NCBI GenBank assembly: GCA_028688145.1
Contig: JAQTYU010000005.1
Location: 111,073 to 175,072 of the forward strand
Direction of reading: 5' to 3'
DNA: 64,000 nt
Origin: Thiotrichaceae bacterium
Lineage (GTDB): Bacteria; Pseudomonadota; Gammaproteobacteria; Beggiatoales; Beggiatoaceae
This document shows positions 1 through 8,037 of this stretch, piece after piece; position 1 is the stretch's first letter, and the number at the start of each line of letters is the position of its first letter. The notes beneath the pieces are model-generated. The model worked only from the letters and a program-made list of their open reading frames with translations, did not search any database and was not told the DNA's origin. The translations under genes were made by a program, and so were the position numbers.

Positions 1-539
1 GTCATTTGGTTTCGCAATTATTGACTTTGGCACGCATGGACAGTCCTCAACCTTTGTCAATTAAAACCATTGACTTACAGAAAGTGGTTCAACAAGTATT
101 AAATAATTTAATGGAAAAAGCCTTAGAAAAAAATCAAGACTTGGGTTTGATGGTGCAAACTGAAAATACCTTGATACAAGGCAATGCGGAAGCTTTGGAA
201 ATTCTTTTGAGGAATTTTGTGGATAATGCGCTGCGTTACACGCCTGAATTGGGTGAAGTGACTGTCAGCATCGTACAAGTGGCAATGGGCGCATTATGTT
301 TAAGCGTCAGCGACAACGGTATCGGCATCGCGCCAGAGCAGCGTGAGAAAATCTTTGAGCGTTTTTATCGCGGCAATCATCAGCATATTCAAGGCAGTGG
401 TTTAGGCTTATCTATTGTGCAACGCATTGCAGAATTACATAATTTACGGATTGAATTGTGTGATCCGCCCCAAGGTTCGGGTTTGGTGGTGAATGTGTAT
501 TTTCCCGTGGTGGAAAAATTAGATATGCACGCTCTTTGA
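1..539 (+). CDS. Sensor histidine kinase, C-terminal part (5' end outside window)
   Basis: The reading frame is open from the left edge, so the input and sensor half is missing. What remains is the end of the dimerisation helix (QLLTLARMDS, just after the phospho-acceptor region) and a complete HATPase domain: N box in NFVDNALRYTP, G1 box DNGIGIAPEQREKIFERFYRG (first 19 residues diagnostic), and G2 box GSGLGLSIV. This layout is the QseC/EnvZ class of membrane-bound two-component kinases, which autophosphorylate on histidine and pass phosphate to a response regulator. The partner regulator would be expected upstream, outside the window. The gene is followed by repeat-rich DNA rather than another gene on the same strand. 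Confidence 0.9.
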   Translation, partial: HLVSQLLTLARMDSPQPLSIKTIDLQKVVQQVLNNLMEKALEKNQDLGLMVQTENTLIQGNAEALEILLRNFVDNALRYTPELGEVTVSIVQVAMGALCLSVSDNGIGIAPEQREKIFERFYRGNHQHIQGSGLGLSIVQRIAELHNLRIELCDPPQGSGLVVNVYFPVVEKLDMHAL

Positions 540-552
540 TTTAAAATCTAAA

Positions 553-636
553 ACAAGCCCCTAAATCCCCTAAAGGGGACTTAAAACCGCTTTAAATTTA
601 TCTTTAGCCCCCTTTAGGGAGTTGGGGGCTTGTTTT
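553..636. repeat. Dispersed GC-rich palindromic repeat, copy 1
   Basis: Two arms: an aagcccctaaatcccctaaag-like left part and tttagccccctttagggag plus ttgggggc on the right, able to fold back on each other. The same module recurs between genes at about ten other places in the window. It sits directly after the kinase gene and could act as a transcript 3' structure. Confidence 0.85.
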
Positions 637-660
637 AAATCTTCACAGTTCGGCACGATC

Positions 661-704
661 TTAAATCCCCCTCATTCCCCCTTTTTCAAAGGGGGAGGTT
701 AAAA
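661..704. repeat. Dispersed palindromic repeat, variant arm
   Basis: Variant form of the repeat family: aaatccccctcattcccc followed by ctttttcaaagggggagg. The same variant arm is seen at 11442-11537 and 14964-15070. The central part (cccccttttt/aaagggggag) is a hairpin. Confidence 0.8.
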
Positions 705-749
705 CGCATTTTGAAGTTTTCTAGGAGATTTAAGGGCGCAGTCAGGACT

Positions 750-1787
750 TTAAATCTTGGCGGGTAATTTAAATAATTGCTGATAGGCATTGACGTGTTG
801 AAAGCCCAATTGTGCACCATAAAACGGTAAAACGGGTTCTAGCGGACAAGTAAACGGTTTTGGATTGGGTAGATTTTCATAACTGGAGCGCACACGACAC
901 TGGGCAATGTTTACCCAGCTTTGCAGTGCGCCCAAACTCAACCGTTCTGCAAAACTCATGCTAATTTTTGGGGCGTACAAACTCGGTAATTTATGCAGTT
1001 CTGCAAAACCGTGTGGCACGACATCATTGGTATTGTAAACCCGCACATAATCATTTCCTAAGTGCTGTTCAAAATAGCGATTAAATACCTTTTCCCCCAA
1101 CGAAGCCCCTGCAAAGGTCACACACGACAATTTTGCCACCGAATTTTTATCCCACAACGGCATCGGGCTATAAATTTCATTATGCGGCAATGGCGTTGTG
1201 CCTTGAGTTTGTTTAAACCACAATGCCAAGCCCGCAGCAATTGCCCCACCCAAACTGTGCCCTGTAAATTGAATATTGATTGCACCATTCTGCGTTAAGC
1301 TCGCCAAATAATTGACCAAGGAAACGCCCGCTTGTGGCAAGGGCGCGTAGCCTTCAGGCGTTGCAGTGGGTGGAACGGTGTTCAGCACGATTTTTAATGC
1401 TGTCGCCGTTGCTTGGGAAATATGAGGTGTGGGTGTTATTGGTGTTGGAGTCACCCAAGGGGTGAAATGCACATCAAAATCTTCAACCAACCATTCCCAA
1501 GGATTGTCGGAATTTGTGCCGCGTGTGGCAACAATATAATTGCTGGGGTTTGAGCGTGATTGTGCAACAAAACTGAGGTTTGCTTGGCGTTTGGCTAAGG
1601 CATCGGAACAATACAGGGCTGGCCCCCAAACGATTTGCCAGTCATTATTTAGATGGGGATAAGTGGGTAAAATTTCATTAAGACGCTGTGCGGTTTTAAA
1701 AACGGTGCTGGAGTCAATTGCAAAAGATTCGCCCGCATAGGTTAAAAATGCCATGCTTGCGTTGATGTATTCGGTGGGGGTGAACAT
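750..1787 (-). CDS. Lipase, class 3 (alpha/beta hydrolase)
   Basis: A 345-residue protein with the lipase nucleophile elbow FTGHSLGGAIAAG; Ser178 is the predicted nucleophile. Asp255 (YNTNDVVPHG) and His331 (GFQHVNAYQ) are well placed to complete the triad, as in Pfam Lipase_3 (fungal-type triacylglycerol lipases). The oxyanion region follows YIVATRGT near residue 84. No signal peptide is visible at the N terminus (MFTPTEYINASMAFLTYAG), so location is unclear. A Pro/Thr-rich stretch at about 110-122 looks like a surface loop. It is a single gene bounded by repeat DNA on its 3' side. The substrate cannot be read from sequence. Confidence 0.85.
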   Translation of the reverse strand: MFTPTEYINASMAFLTYAGESFAIDSSTVFKTAQRLNEILPTYPHLNNDWQIVWGPALYCSDALAKRQANLSFVAQSRSNPSNYIVATRGTNSDNPWEWLVEDFDVHFTPWVTPTPITPTPHISQATATALKIVLNTVPPTATPEGYAPLPQAGVSLVNYLASLTQNGAINIQFTGHSLGGAIAAGLALWFKQTQGTTPLPHNEIYSPMPLWDKNSVAKLSCVTFAGASLGEKVFNRYFEQHLGNDYVRVYNTNDVVPHGFAELHKLPSLYAPKISMSFAERLSLGALQSWVNIAQCRVRSSYENLPNPKPFTCPLEPVLPFYGAQLGFQHVNAYQQLFKLPAKI

Positions 1788-1934
1788 AAGCAGCCTCTGT
1801 TTAACGTAAGTTCAACGAAAGAAGATGAGTGCTATTTAAATTATTTTGAGGACTGGCAGTCCTAAACTTCGTTCTTATTTTAGAACTGATAGATTCTAAA
1901 AAACTATCAGCTCTAAAAATGCAGTTTAGTTTTC

Positions 1935-3038
1935 TTATTCTGCTTTTTCTAACTTTTTCGACTTGCTTTCGTACATAGCGATAATTGCGGTCAGCTGTTC
2001 TGCATACTGATAAATGCCATCCACGCTTTCGATTGGAAATTTCGCCTCTTTGCGTTCTTCACCGACGAATACCACTAAACTCAGGCTTTTCGGATTATTG
2101 AAATACAGGCGACAAATCGGCTTACGGCTGTTGTCATCTAATAAAATGCCGCAATAACTCAAAGTATCGCGCATCACTACCCGATTTAAATCGACTACGG
2201 TGCGCACGATGCTTTTCACAATGTGAAAGCCTTCGATTTCTTGTTCTGTGGTCACGATGCCTATCTTTTCAGGTACGACTTCTTCCACCACAGGAGGCTG
2301 TGCAACGACGACAATAGGAGCTTTTTCTTCAACCATTGCCGACTTCAGGCGTTCATTAAGCCACTCATTCATAAACTGCATGAATGCCCGTTTTACCAAT
2401 TCGTTAAACTGTTGTTTCACCGTGGCAGTTAATCTGCCGCCATAAACCTGAGTGGCAATCAGTTTGATAAATTCTTCACTGGGATTTTGGATTTGTTCAG
2501 CCAGAATCTTCTTGATTTCACGGGTGTATTTTAACTCTGTCGCCGCCGTTAAAATCTCATCCAAATTGAAGGAACTCTTACTAAAACGCTTGAGTTCTTC
2601 TATTTGGGTCTCGCGCAAATCCACAAGATTGATTTCTAAAAAGGGCTTGTTATCCATCTTGTTAGGTTCTTCAATATCTGAGAAAAACCGATAGATCATG
2701 CCATTGGTCAGAATCCCAAAACGGGCTTTAGTCACTGAGAAATAACGGTACAATTGCGAGGCGTGTTTTTCCTCTAAATCTGTCCCACACTGTTTACATT
2801 CGATCAGAATTGTGGGTTCACCATCCTTAAAGATGGCATAATCAACCTTTTCGCCTTTTTTCAGACCGACATCAGCAGTAAATTCGGGGACAACCTCACT
2901 AGGATCAAACACGTTATAGCCCAAAGCAGCTAAAAATGGCATGACAAAAGCGTTCTTAGTCGCTTCTTCCGTTTTAATCATTTCCACTTCCTTGGATAAT
3001 TTTGACGAAAGTACTTTCATTTGATCAATTAAATCCAT
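1935..3038 (-). CDS. Orphan type I restriction HsdR N-terminal-like protein (PD-(D/E)XK fold)
   Basis: The start at 3038 is chosen because GGGAGAAATT lies just before the ATG (MDLIDQMKVL); an upstream in-frame extension to 3113 lacks such a site. Residues about 15-180 match the HSDR_N style of nuclease fold: an acidic residue in KVDYAIFKDGEP, then ILIECKQ, giving a D...ECK catalytic pattern. Downstream come a helical middle (about 185-245) and a C-terminal beta-rich section (about 270-350) with conserved RLYFNNP. No HsdM, HsdS or helicase domain is adjacent, so it is not a full type I R subunit. Proteins of this kind are annotated as restriction endonuclease-like but their role is not established. 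Confidence 0.7.
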   Translation of the reverse strand: MDLIDQMKVLSSKLSKEVEMIKTEEATKNAFVMPFLAALGYNVFDPSEVVPEFTADVGLKKGEKVDYAIFKDGEPTILIECKQCGTDLEEKHASQLYRYFSVTKARFGILTNGMIYRFFSDIEEPNKMDNKPFLEINLVDLRETQIEELKRFSKSSFNLDEILTAATELKYTREIKKILAEQIQNPSEEFIKLIATQVYGGRLTATVKQQFNELVKRAFMQFMNEWLNERLKSAMVEEKAPIVVVAQPPVVEEVVPEKIGIVTTEQEIEGFHIVKSIVRTVVDLNRVVMRDTLSYCGILLDDNSRKPICRLYFNNPKSLSLVVFVGEERKEAKFPIESVDGIYQYAEQLTAIIAMYESKSKKLEKAE

Positions 3039-3440
3039 AATTTCTCCCTCACCCTCATTTTCAGAATTGATGCCGTGTTTAAAAAGCTTATAAATATTCT
3101 GTAATTGTCCCAATAATAGCAGTTCGTCTTGAAAAATCTAGTGACTTTTAAGGAATTTACGCTCGAATTAAAAATAAAGGGGGATTTATATAAGTTTGAT
3201 ATTGTCGAAAAACTTTCTCGCATTCCACTACGGTTCATACAGGCGACTTGCCCAATCCTTAATCCACAAAAATATCTCGTTCCATGCAAGCGATTTTTCC
3301 ATTCAGACATAATCTAGTCCATAATGCACACACTCGTTAAAAACCCGCCGTTGTTGTGCACAGCCCCTTCAAATTAATTGCAACGCACAAGTTTAAACCG
3401 CAACGGCATGACTTCTTTAAACTTTTGAAAAGGTCATTTT
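3039..3440. other. Intergenic, no gene seen
   Basis: About 400 bp between the divergent nuclease-like gene and gspG. The short reading frames here have no ribosome site or recognisable sequence. It should hold the promoters of both flanking genes; no convincing -35/-10 pair was identified by eye. Confidence 0.5.
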
Positions 3441-3869
3441 ATGAAGCATTGGAATAAAACACGGGGTTTCACCCTGATTGAAGTAATGGTGGTGGTGGTG
3501 ATTTTAGGAATTCTTGCCGCGCTGGTTGTGCCGAAAATTATGAGTCGCCCCGATGAAGCCCGGATTACCAAAGTCAAACAAGATATTCGCGCTTTGGAAG
3601 CCTCCTTGAAATTATACAAACTCGATAATTTCTCCTATCCCAGCACTGACCAAGGTTTAGAAGCGTTGGTGAATAAACCCACAGGCAACCCCGAGCCGCG
3701 CAACTGGAAACAATATCTTGACCGTTTGCCTAAAGACCCTTGGGGCTTTCCATACAATTATTTAAATCCCGGTACACATGGCGAACTTGATCTGTATTCC
3801 TTAGGGGCAGATGGGCAGCAAGGCGGCACGGGCGTGAATGCAGACGTGGGCAATTGGCAATTAGACTGA
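3441..3869 (+). CDS. gspG: Type II secretion major pseudopilin GspG
   Basis: A 142-residue pseudopilin. The leader MKHWNKTRG ends in Gly9, followed by [18 protein letters not shown]: prepilin peptidase would cut between Gly9 and Phe10, and Glu14 is the usual +5 glutamate. The C-terminal part carries family-typical pieces: [25 protein letters not shown], and [11 protein letters not shown] ending in NWQLD, which in GspG form the calcium-binding loop. Length matches the family (about 140-150). It would form the periplasmic pseudopilus of the type II secretion system. No other gsp gene adjoins it; the next gene is a glycosyltransferase, so it is detached from the usual gsp operon. A weak ribosome site (AAAAGGTC) precedes the ATG. 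Confidence 0.92.
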   Translation: MKHWNKTRGFTLIEVMVVVVILGILAALVVPKIMSRPDEARITKVKQDIRALEASLKLYKLDNFSYPSTDQGLEALVNKPTGNPEPRNWKQYLDRLPKDPWGFPYNYLNPGTHGELDLYSLGADGQQGGTGVNADVGNWQLD

Positions 3870-3924
3870 GCCTAAACTCGACAACACGGATGTTTCTTAA
3901 TAAAAATAAGAAGGAATAACTAGC

Positions 3925-4905
3925 GTGAATCCTGATATTTCAGTCTTAATCGTCTCGTTTAATACCCGCGAGACTTTGCGCCGTTGTTTACAAATTTTGC
4001 GCGAAACCAGCAATGATGTCAGTTACGAAACCATCGTGATTGATAACGCCTCCCGCGACAGCTCTGCGGACATGGTGGCAAGCGAATTTCCTGAAGTTGT
4101 ACTGATTCGTAGCTCCGAAAATCTAGGCTTTGCCGCCGCCAATAATCGGGGATTTGAAATTGCACAAGGTAATTATATTGCACTGCTTAATTCCGACGCA
4201 TTTCTAAGCCCCAAAGCTCTACGCACCGCATTGAATTATTTACAACAGCATCCTCGAGCGGCTTTAGTGGGCGCAAAGCTCACAGGCTCTCAGGGGGAAT
4301 GGCAACCTTCGGCGCGCATGATTCCCAATATATTGGATCATGTTTTTACCTTGAGTGGATTGTCTGCAAAATATCCAAACTCTCGCTTATTTGGACGCAT
4401 CGACCGCACTTGGGCAAATCCCGACGCAGATGCCAAAGTGGATTGGGTGCCCGGTGCATTTTCACTGATTCGGCGCAGTGTGCTGGATAAAATTGGCTTA
4501 TTTGACGAGTGTTTTTTCTTGTATTATGAAGAAGTTGACTTGTGTTTACGCATTCAACAAGCAGGTTATGAAGTGTGGTATTTGCCTGAAATTGTGGTGA
4601 TTCATTTAGGAGGGGAATCTTCTAAAACACTGACTTTAGAAGGGGAACATAGCCTTTCTAACAGCGGTGTGCAAATTAGTCTGTGGCAAATTCGCAGTGC
4701 CTTACTGTTTCATCATAAAAACTTTGGGAAAACAGAAACTTGGTTGTGGTGGCAAATCGAATACCGTTGGCATCAACTGCGGGCTTGGAAAAATCGGGTT
4801 AAACAGCCTACAAAAGCCGCGTATTCGCAGCATTTTTGCCAACTGTTGCGCCAAGCTTGGCAGGACACGCAAGGCGGTGCGATTTCTCCACCGCGTCCGT
4901 GGTAA
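3925..4905 (+). CDS. Glycosyltransferase family 2 (rhamnosyltransferase-like)
   Basis: Start is GTG at 3925 with AAGAAGGAAT upstream. The 326-residue protein begins with ISVLIVSFNTRETLRRCL, the nucleotide-sugar-binding strand of GT-A folds. It continues with SENLGFAAANNRGFE and ALLNSDAFLSP, where the aspartate-containing NSDA replaces the usual DXD, as in WbbL-type enzymes. VDWVPGAFSLIRRS and FFLYYEEVDLCLRIQQAGY form the acceptor and catalytic region. These motifs are those of bacterial rhamnosyltransferases that build surface polysaccharide. There is no transmembrane segment, so it is likely cytoplasmic or peripheral. No sugar cluster surrounds it, so acceptor and sugar are unknown. Confidence 0.88.
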   Translation: MNPDISVLIVSFNTRETLRRCLQILRETSNDVSYETIVIDNASRDSSADMVASEFPEVVLIRSSENLGFAAANNRGFEIAQGNYIALLNSDAFLSPKALRTALNYLQQHPRAALVGAKLTGSQGEWQPSARMIPNILDHVFTLSGLSAKYPNSRLFGRIDRTWANPDADAKVDWVPGAFSLIRRSVLDKIGLFDECFFLYYEEVDLCLRIQQAGYEVWYLPEIVVIHLGGESSKTLTLEGEHSLSNSGVQISLWQIRSALLFHHKNFGKTETWLWWQIEYRWHQLRAWKNRVKQPTKAAYSQHFCQLLRQAWQDTQGGAISPPRPW

Positions 4906-4919
4906 ATTGTTTTGACTTG

Positions 4920-4952
4920 AGAGCTGCTAGGTTTTGAAAACCTAGCAGCTCT
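4920..4952. repeat. Perfect 16-bp palindrome (CTGCTAGG type)
   Basis: AGAGCTGCTAGGTTTT, one G, then its exact reverse complement. A sister copy with the same core lies at 61848-61880. It sits between convergent genes (glycosyltransferase and MFS permease), so it may also end transcription from both sides, although no long T run follows. Confidence 0.8.
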
Positions 4953-4977
4953 GATTCGGGCGCATTGCCCAAATGAT

Positions 4978-6165
4978 TTAACGCACTCTCGCCCGTTTGT
5001 AGGTCAACCACACCAACACAAATAATAAGCTTGCGCCCGCCCACAACACAATCGGCGCGGTGGGCAACCAGCTTTTTATCACTGGTGAATTGTGCTCCCC
5101 TGAAAGCAATAATCCAATGCGCAAAAAGGCTGCCACCGACAACATCGAAAACCACAAGCCTAAAATCATGCCCTCGCGCCCGGTGTTGCCAAAAAACAGC
5201 GCGGCAGTAATTCCCACAGTAAACACCCCGCCCCAGAAACCACCCATCAAAAATTGCGCAATCAGCAATTGTTCCAAACTTCCCGCCCAAGTGGCGAGTA
5301 GCGCACTGAGCGTCGTGAGCGCGCCGACCACAATCAACATCGGCAATGCACCCACGCGATTGACTAATAAACTCACGGGAAAGACGAGTAAATTGAATCC
5401 CATCCAAAACACGGTTAGTAAATAGGGTAATTGTTCTTTGCTCGCAAACTGCAATAATTGTGGCTGTGAATTAAAAGATGAATAAATTTGAAAACCCACC
5501 CCCGCAAATAAACTGGCGGTGATGAGCAAAACCGTCGGTGTTTTTTGTAAGGGGGGCATTTCTATTGCAGCAGGAGTTATTTGCTGTCTTAAACTACGTT
5601 CTACATAAATCAGTCCCAACACCGTCAACACTAAAGTGACGCTATTCAGCACAAAAGGCAGGCGTGGGTCTGTATTTGCCAACACCATGCCCAAATACGG
5701 CGCAATCGAACCCGCCACCGCTAAACCCACGGCTTGTAAAGCAACCGCAAGCGGTAATTGTGGCTTGGCGGCATATTGCCCTAACATCACCAACGGCGGC
5801 ACGCGCAGGGCTGAAGATGTGAACACCCAAATAAAAATTAAGCCCAATAAGCCCGCCGCGCCCAAAGCACTGGCAGCCCACGGCATCGCAAGGAAGGCAA
5901 GACAGGAAATCAAGCTTGTGCCCACAATCAAACCGCCAAAATTGCCAATAACACGGCGCACTTTGTCAGCAGCAAAGCCTAAAGAAATATCCATGACAAT
6001 AAAAATAACTTGGTCAAGCAGTAAAATTCGCCCCAGCCACTGCGCTTCTATCCCTGCTTGCGCTAATAATTGCGGGAGAAAAATCACATAAATCGTCCAC
6101 GTCGTTGCAAAAAGAAATTGAATCACTGCCAAATATAAGGCGGCGTAATACGGTATTTTGGGCAT
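4978..6165 (-). CDS. Major facilitator superfamily permease
   Basis: A 395-residue very hydrophobic protein with about 12 predicted membrane helices in two halves, separated by a charged loop near residues 185-210 (ERSLRQQITPAAIEMPP). The family loop between helices 2 and 3 is visible as GFAADKVRRVIGNFGG, matching the MFS G-x-x-x-D-R/K pattern. The start ATG gives MPKIPYYAALYLAVIQF. It would move a solute across the inner membrane, but the substrate is not apparent and the neighbours give no clue. It ends convergent with the glycosyltransferase gene. Confidence 0.85.
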   Translation of the reverse strand: MPKIPYYAALYLAVIQFLFATTWTIYVIFLPQLLAQAGIEAQWLGRILLLDQVIFIVMDISLGFAADKVRRVIGNFGGLIVGTSLISCLAFLAMPWAASALGAAGLLGLIFIWVFTSSALRVPPLVMLGQYAAKPQLPLAVALQAVGLAVAGSIAPYLGMVLANTDPRLPFVLNSVTLVLTVLGLIYVERSLRQQITPAAIEMPPLQKTPTVLLITASLFAGVGFQIYSSFNSQPQLLQFASKEQLPYLLTVFWMGFNLLVFPVSLLVNRVGALPMLIVVGALTTLSALLATWAGSLEQLLIAQFLMGGFWGGVFTVGITAALFFGNTGREGMILGLWFSMLSVAAFLRIGLLLSGEHNSPVIKSWLPTAPIVLWAGASLLFVLVWLTYKRARVR

Positions 6166-6613
6166 GTTGTGAGCTTCCTTGATGAGTATTCCCGCACGCA
6201 GAAAATTTGAAAATCCTGCGTCGTCACTGTCGCGTTAAAAGTATAATGAATTTTTGTATGATGCACTGCAAAAACTCTATAAAATCACATGGTTTTTATG
6301 TGTAAATAACTTTTGCATTTTTGAAAAATATCGCACACAATATCCGAAAAATAAGTAATAACTATCCTAAATTGCGTATAGACCACCCCACACGCAGATA
6401 AACTTCCCACCAAAACTGAATCGAGCATATTGATATGCTCAGAGTAGCCTTGTGATACTGCTATGAAATTTATATCATGGTACTCATGAGTGTTAGCCAT
6501 TATTAGAGCTAACCCAAGCTATTTAAATCCTGTGACGGATTAGACATGTACAAGCCCTACATATCTCGGTCACGGGTTGGTAATTCATTGTTATAACCTT
6601 AAGGAAGTTGAGT
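6166..6613. other. Intergenic, regulatory region of pntAA
   Basis: About 450 bp between the divergent MFS gene and pntAA. No convincing gene is present; the one minus-strand reading frame (6285-6500) has no start signal and unremarkable composition. The transhydrogenase promoter should lie here, but no clear -35/-10 pair was fixed. Confidence 0.5.
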
Positions 6614-7747
6614 ATGCCAATATGTGTGGCGGTACCAAAAGAACACACGGCAGGTGAGCGGCGTGTGGCATTAGTACCCGAAGTTGCAGCACGTTTAGCA
6701 AAGCTGGGCGTGAAAGTCCTGATTGAAAAAGGCATGGGAGAATCTGCCTTCTTCAAAGATGCGGCTTATGCAAATGTCGAAGTGATTGAAGACAGTGCAA
6801 GTTTATATCAACGCGCTGACGTGGTGTTGCGTGTGCAACCACCCACTGAAGCCGAAATTGCACAAATGAAAGCAGGCACGGTGTTAATCGGTTTTATGGC
6901 AGCGCACCATAATCCTGAACGGGTTGCCGCCTTACGTGATAAAAAAATCACCAGCTTGGCGGTGGAATTAATTCCACGTATTTCGCGTGCGCAGTCGATG
7001 GACGCTTTGTCCTCACAAGCGGCGGTTGCAGGCTATAAAGCAGTGATTATGGGGGCAGATTTAGCCAGCGTATTTTTCCCGATGTTGACCACCGCAGCAG
7101 GCACGATTCGCCCCGCGAAAGTGTTAGTCATCGGTGCAGGGGTTGCGGGTTTACAAGCGATTGCGACCGCCCGCCGTTTGGGCGCAGTGGTTGAAGCTTA
7201 TGACGTGCGCTCTGCGACTAAAGAACAAGTGCAATCTTTAGGCGCGAAATTCATCGACGTAGAAGTGAAAGCGGATGGTCAAGGCGGCTATGCGCGTGAA
7301 TTAACCGCCGAAGAAAAGCAAAAGCAACAAGCGATTTTAGCCAAACACATTGCCGCCTCGCATGTGGTGATTACCACTGCGGCTATTCCCGGTCGTCCTT
7401 CTCCCAAAATCATCAGCCGTGAAATGGTAGAAGGGATGCAACCTGGAGCAGTAATTATTGATATTGCTGCCGAAGGCGGCGGTAACTGTGAATTAACCGA
7501 ATCTGGAAAAACCCTTGTGCACAATGGCGTAACTATTCACGCACCGCTGAATGTGCCCAGTCAAGTCCCGATTCACGCCAGCGAAATGTACGCGAAAAAC
7601 TTGTACAACCTGTTATCGCCCTTCATTAAAGAAGGCGAGTTGAAATTAGATTGGGAAGATGAAGTGCTGATCGGTAGCGTGTTGACCCATGACGGGGAAA
7701 TTAAACACGCCCCCACCCGCACGCTGGTAGAAGGAGCTCAAAAATGA
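6614..7747 (+). CDS. pntAA: NAD(P) transhydrogenase subunit alpha part 1 (NAD-binding, dI)
   Basis: The start is taken at ATG 6614 with AAGGAA upstream, rather than the TTG two codons earlier. The protein is domain I of the proton-translocating transhydrogenase: it begins VAVPKEHTAGERRVALVP and carries the NAD-binding Rossmann motif GAGVAGLQAIATARRLGA and VEAYDVRSATKEQVQSLGA. It ends before any membrane segment. The enzyme couples hydride transfer from NADH to NADP+ to inward proton flow and supplies NADPH. The E. coli alpha subunit is one chain of about 510 residues; here it is split in the Rhodospirillum manner into pntAA (378 residues) and pntAB. The stop codon overlaps the next start (ATGA). 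Confidence 0.95.
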   Translation: MPICVAVPKEHTAGERRVALVPEVAARLAKLGVKVLIEKGMGESAFFKDAAYANVEVIEDSASLYQRADVVLRVQPPTEAEIAQMKAGTVLIGFMAAHHNPERVAALRDKKITSLAVELIPRISRAQSMDALSSQAAVAGYKAVIMGADLASVFFPMLTTAAGTIRPAKVLVIGAGVAGLQAIATARRLGAVVEAYDVRSATKEQVQSLGAKFIDVEVKADGQGGYARELTAEEKQKQQAILAKHIAASHVVITTAAIPGRPSPKIISREMVEGMQPGAVIIDIAAEGGGNCELTESGKTLVHNGVTIHAPLNVPSQVPIHASEMYAKNLYNLLSPFIKEGELKLDWEDEVLIGSVLTHDGEIKHAPTRTLVEGAQK

Positions 7748-8037
7748 TTGAAGGTTTTGTCGCGTTATACATTTTCATGTTAGCCGCGTTCACGGGTTAT
7801 GAAGTGATTTCTCGTGTGCCTGTGATTTTGCACACCCCGTTAATGTCAGGTTCTAACTTCGTGCACGGCATTGTGTTAGTCGGTGCAATGGTTGCCCTCG
7901 GTCAAGCAGACACCACCTTATCCCAAGTCATTGGATTTATTGGGGTGGTGTTGGCGGCGGGAAATGCGGTTGGCGGTTATGTTGCCACCGAACGCATGTT
8001 AGACATGTTCAAGAGCCGTAAGGGAGATCAAAAGTGA
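7744..8037 (+). CDS. pntAB: NAD(P) transhydrogenase subunit alpha part 2 (membrane, dII)
   Basis: A 97-residue membrane protein with three helices (around 4-22, 33-53 and 57-80), equal to the membrane tail of E. coli PntA. FVALYIFMLAAFTGYEVISRVP and the HTPLMSGSNFVHGIVLVGA stretch are family-typical. It translates from an ATGA overlap with pntAA, and its end overlaps the pntB GTG start, so the three proteins are translationally coupled and made in step. It forms part of the proton channel in the inner membrane with PntB. Confidence 0.93.
   Translation: MIEGFVALYIFMLAAFTGYEVISRVPVILHTPLMSGSNFVHGIVLVGAMVALGQADTTLSQVIGFIGVVLAAGNAVGGYVATERMLDMFKSRKGDQK

Noticed and set aside
553..704. CRISPR array
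   Set aside because: The repeats are palindromic, unevenly spaced and not separated by unique spacers of constant length.
3029..3310. Minus-strand frame of 93 codons overlapping the nuclease gene start
   Set aside because: No ribosome site, odd composition, and it overlaps the better-supported start at 3038.
6285..6500. Small minus-strand frame in the pntAA upstream region
   Set aside because: No start signal and no recognisable sequence; more likely noncoding.
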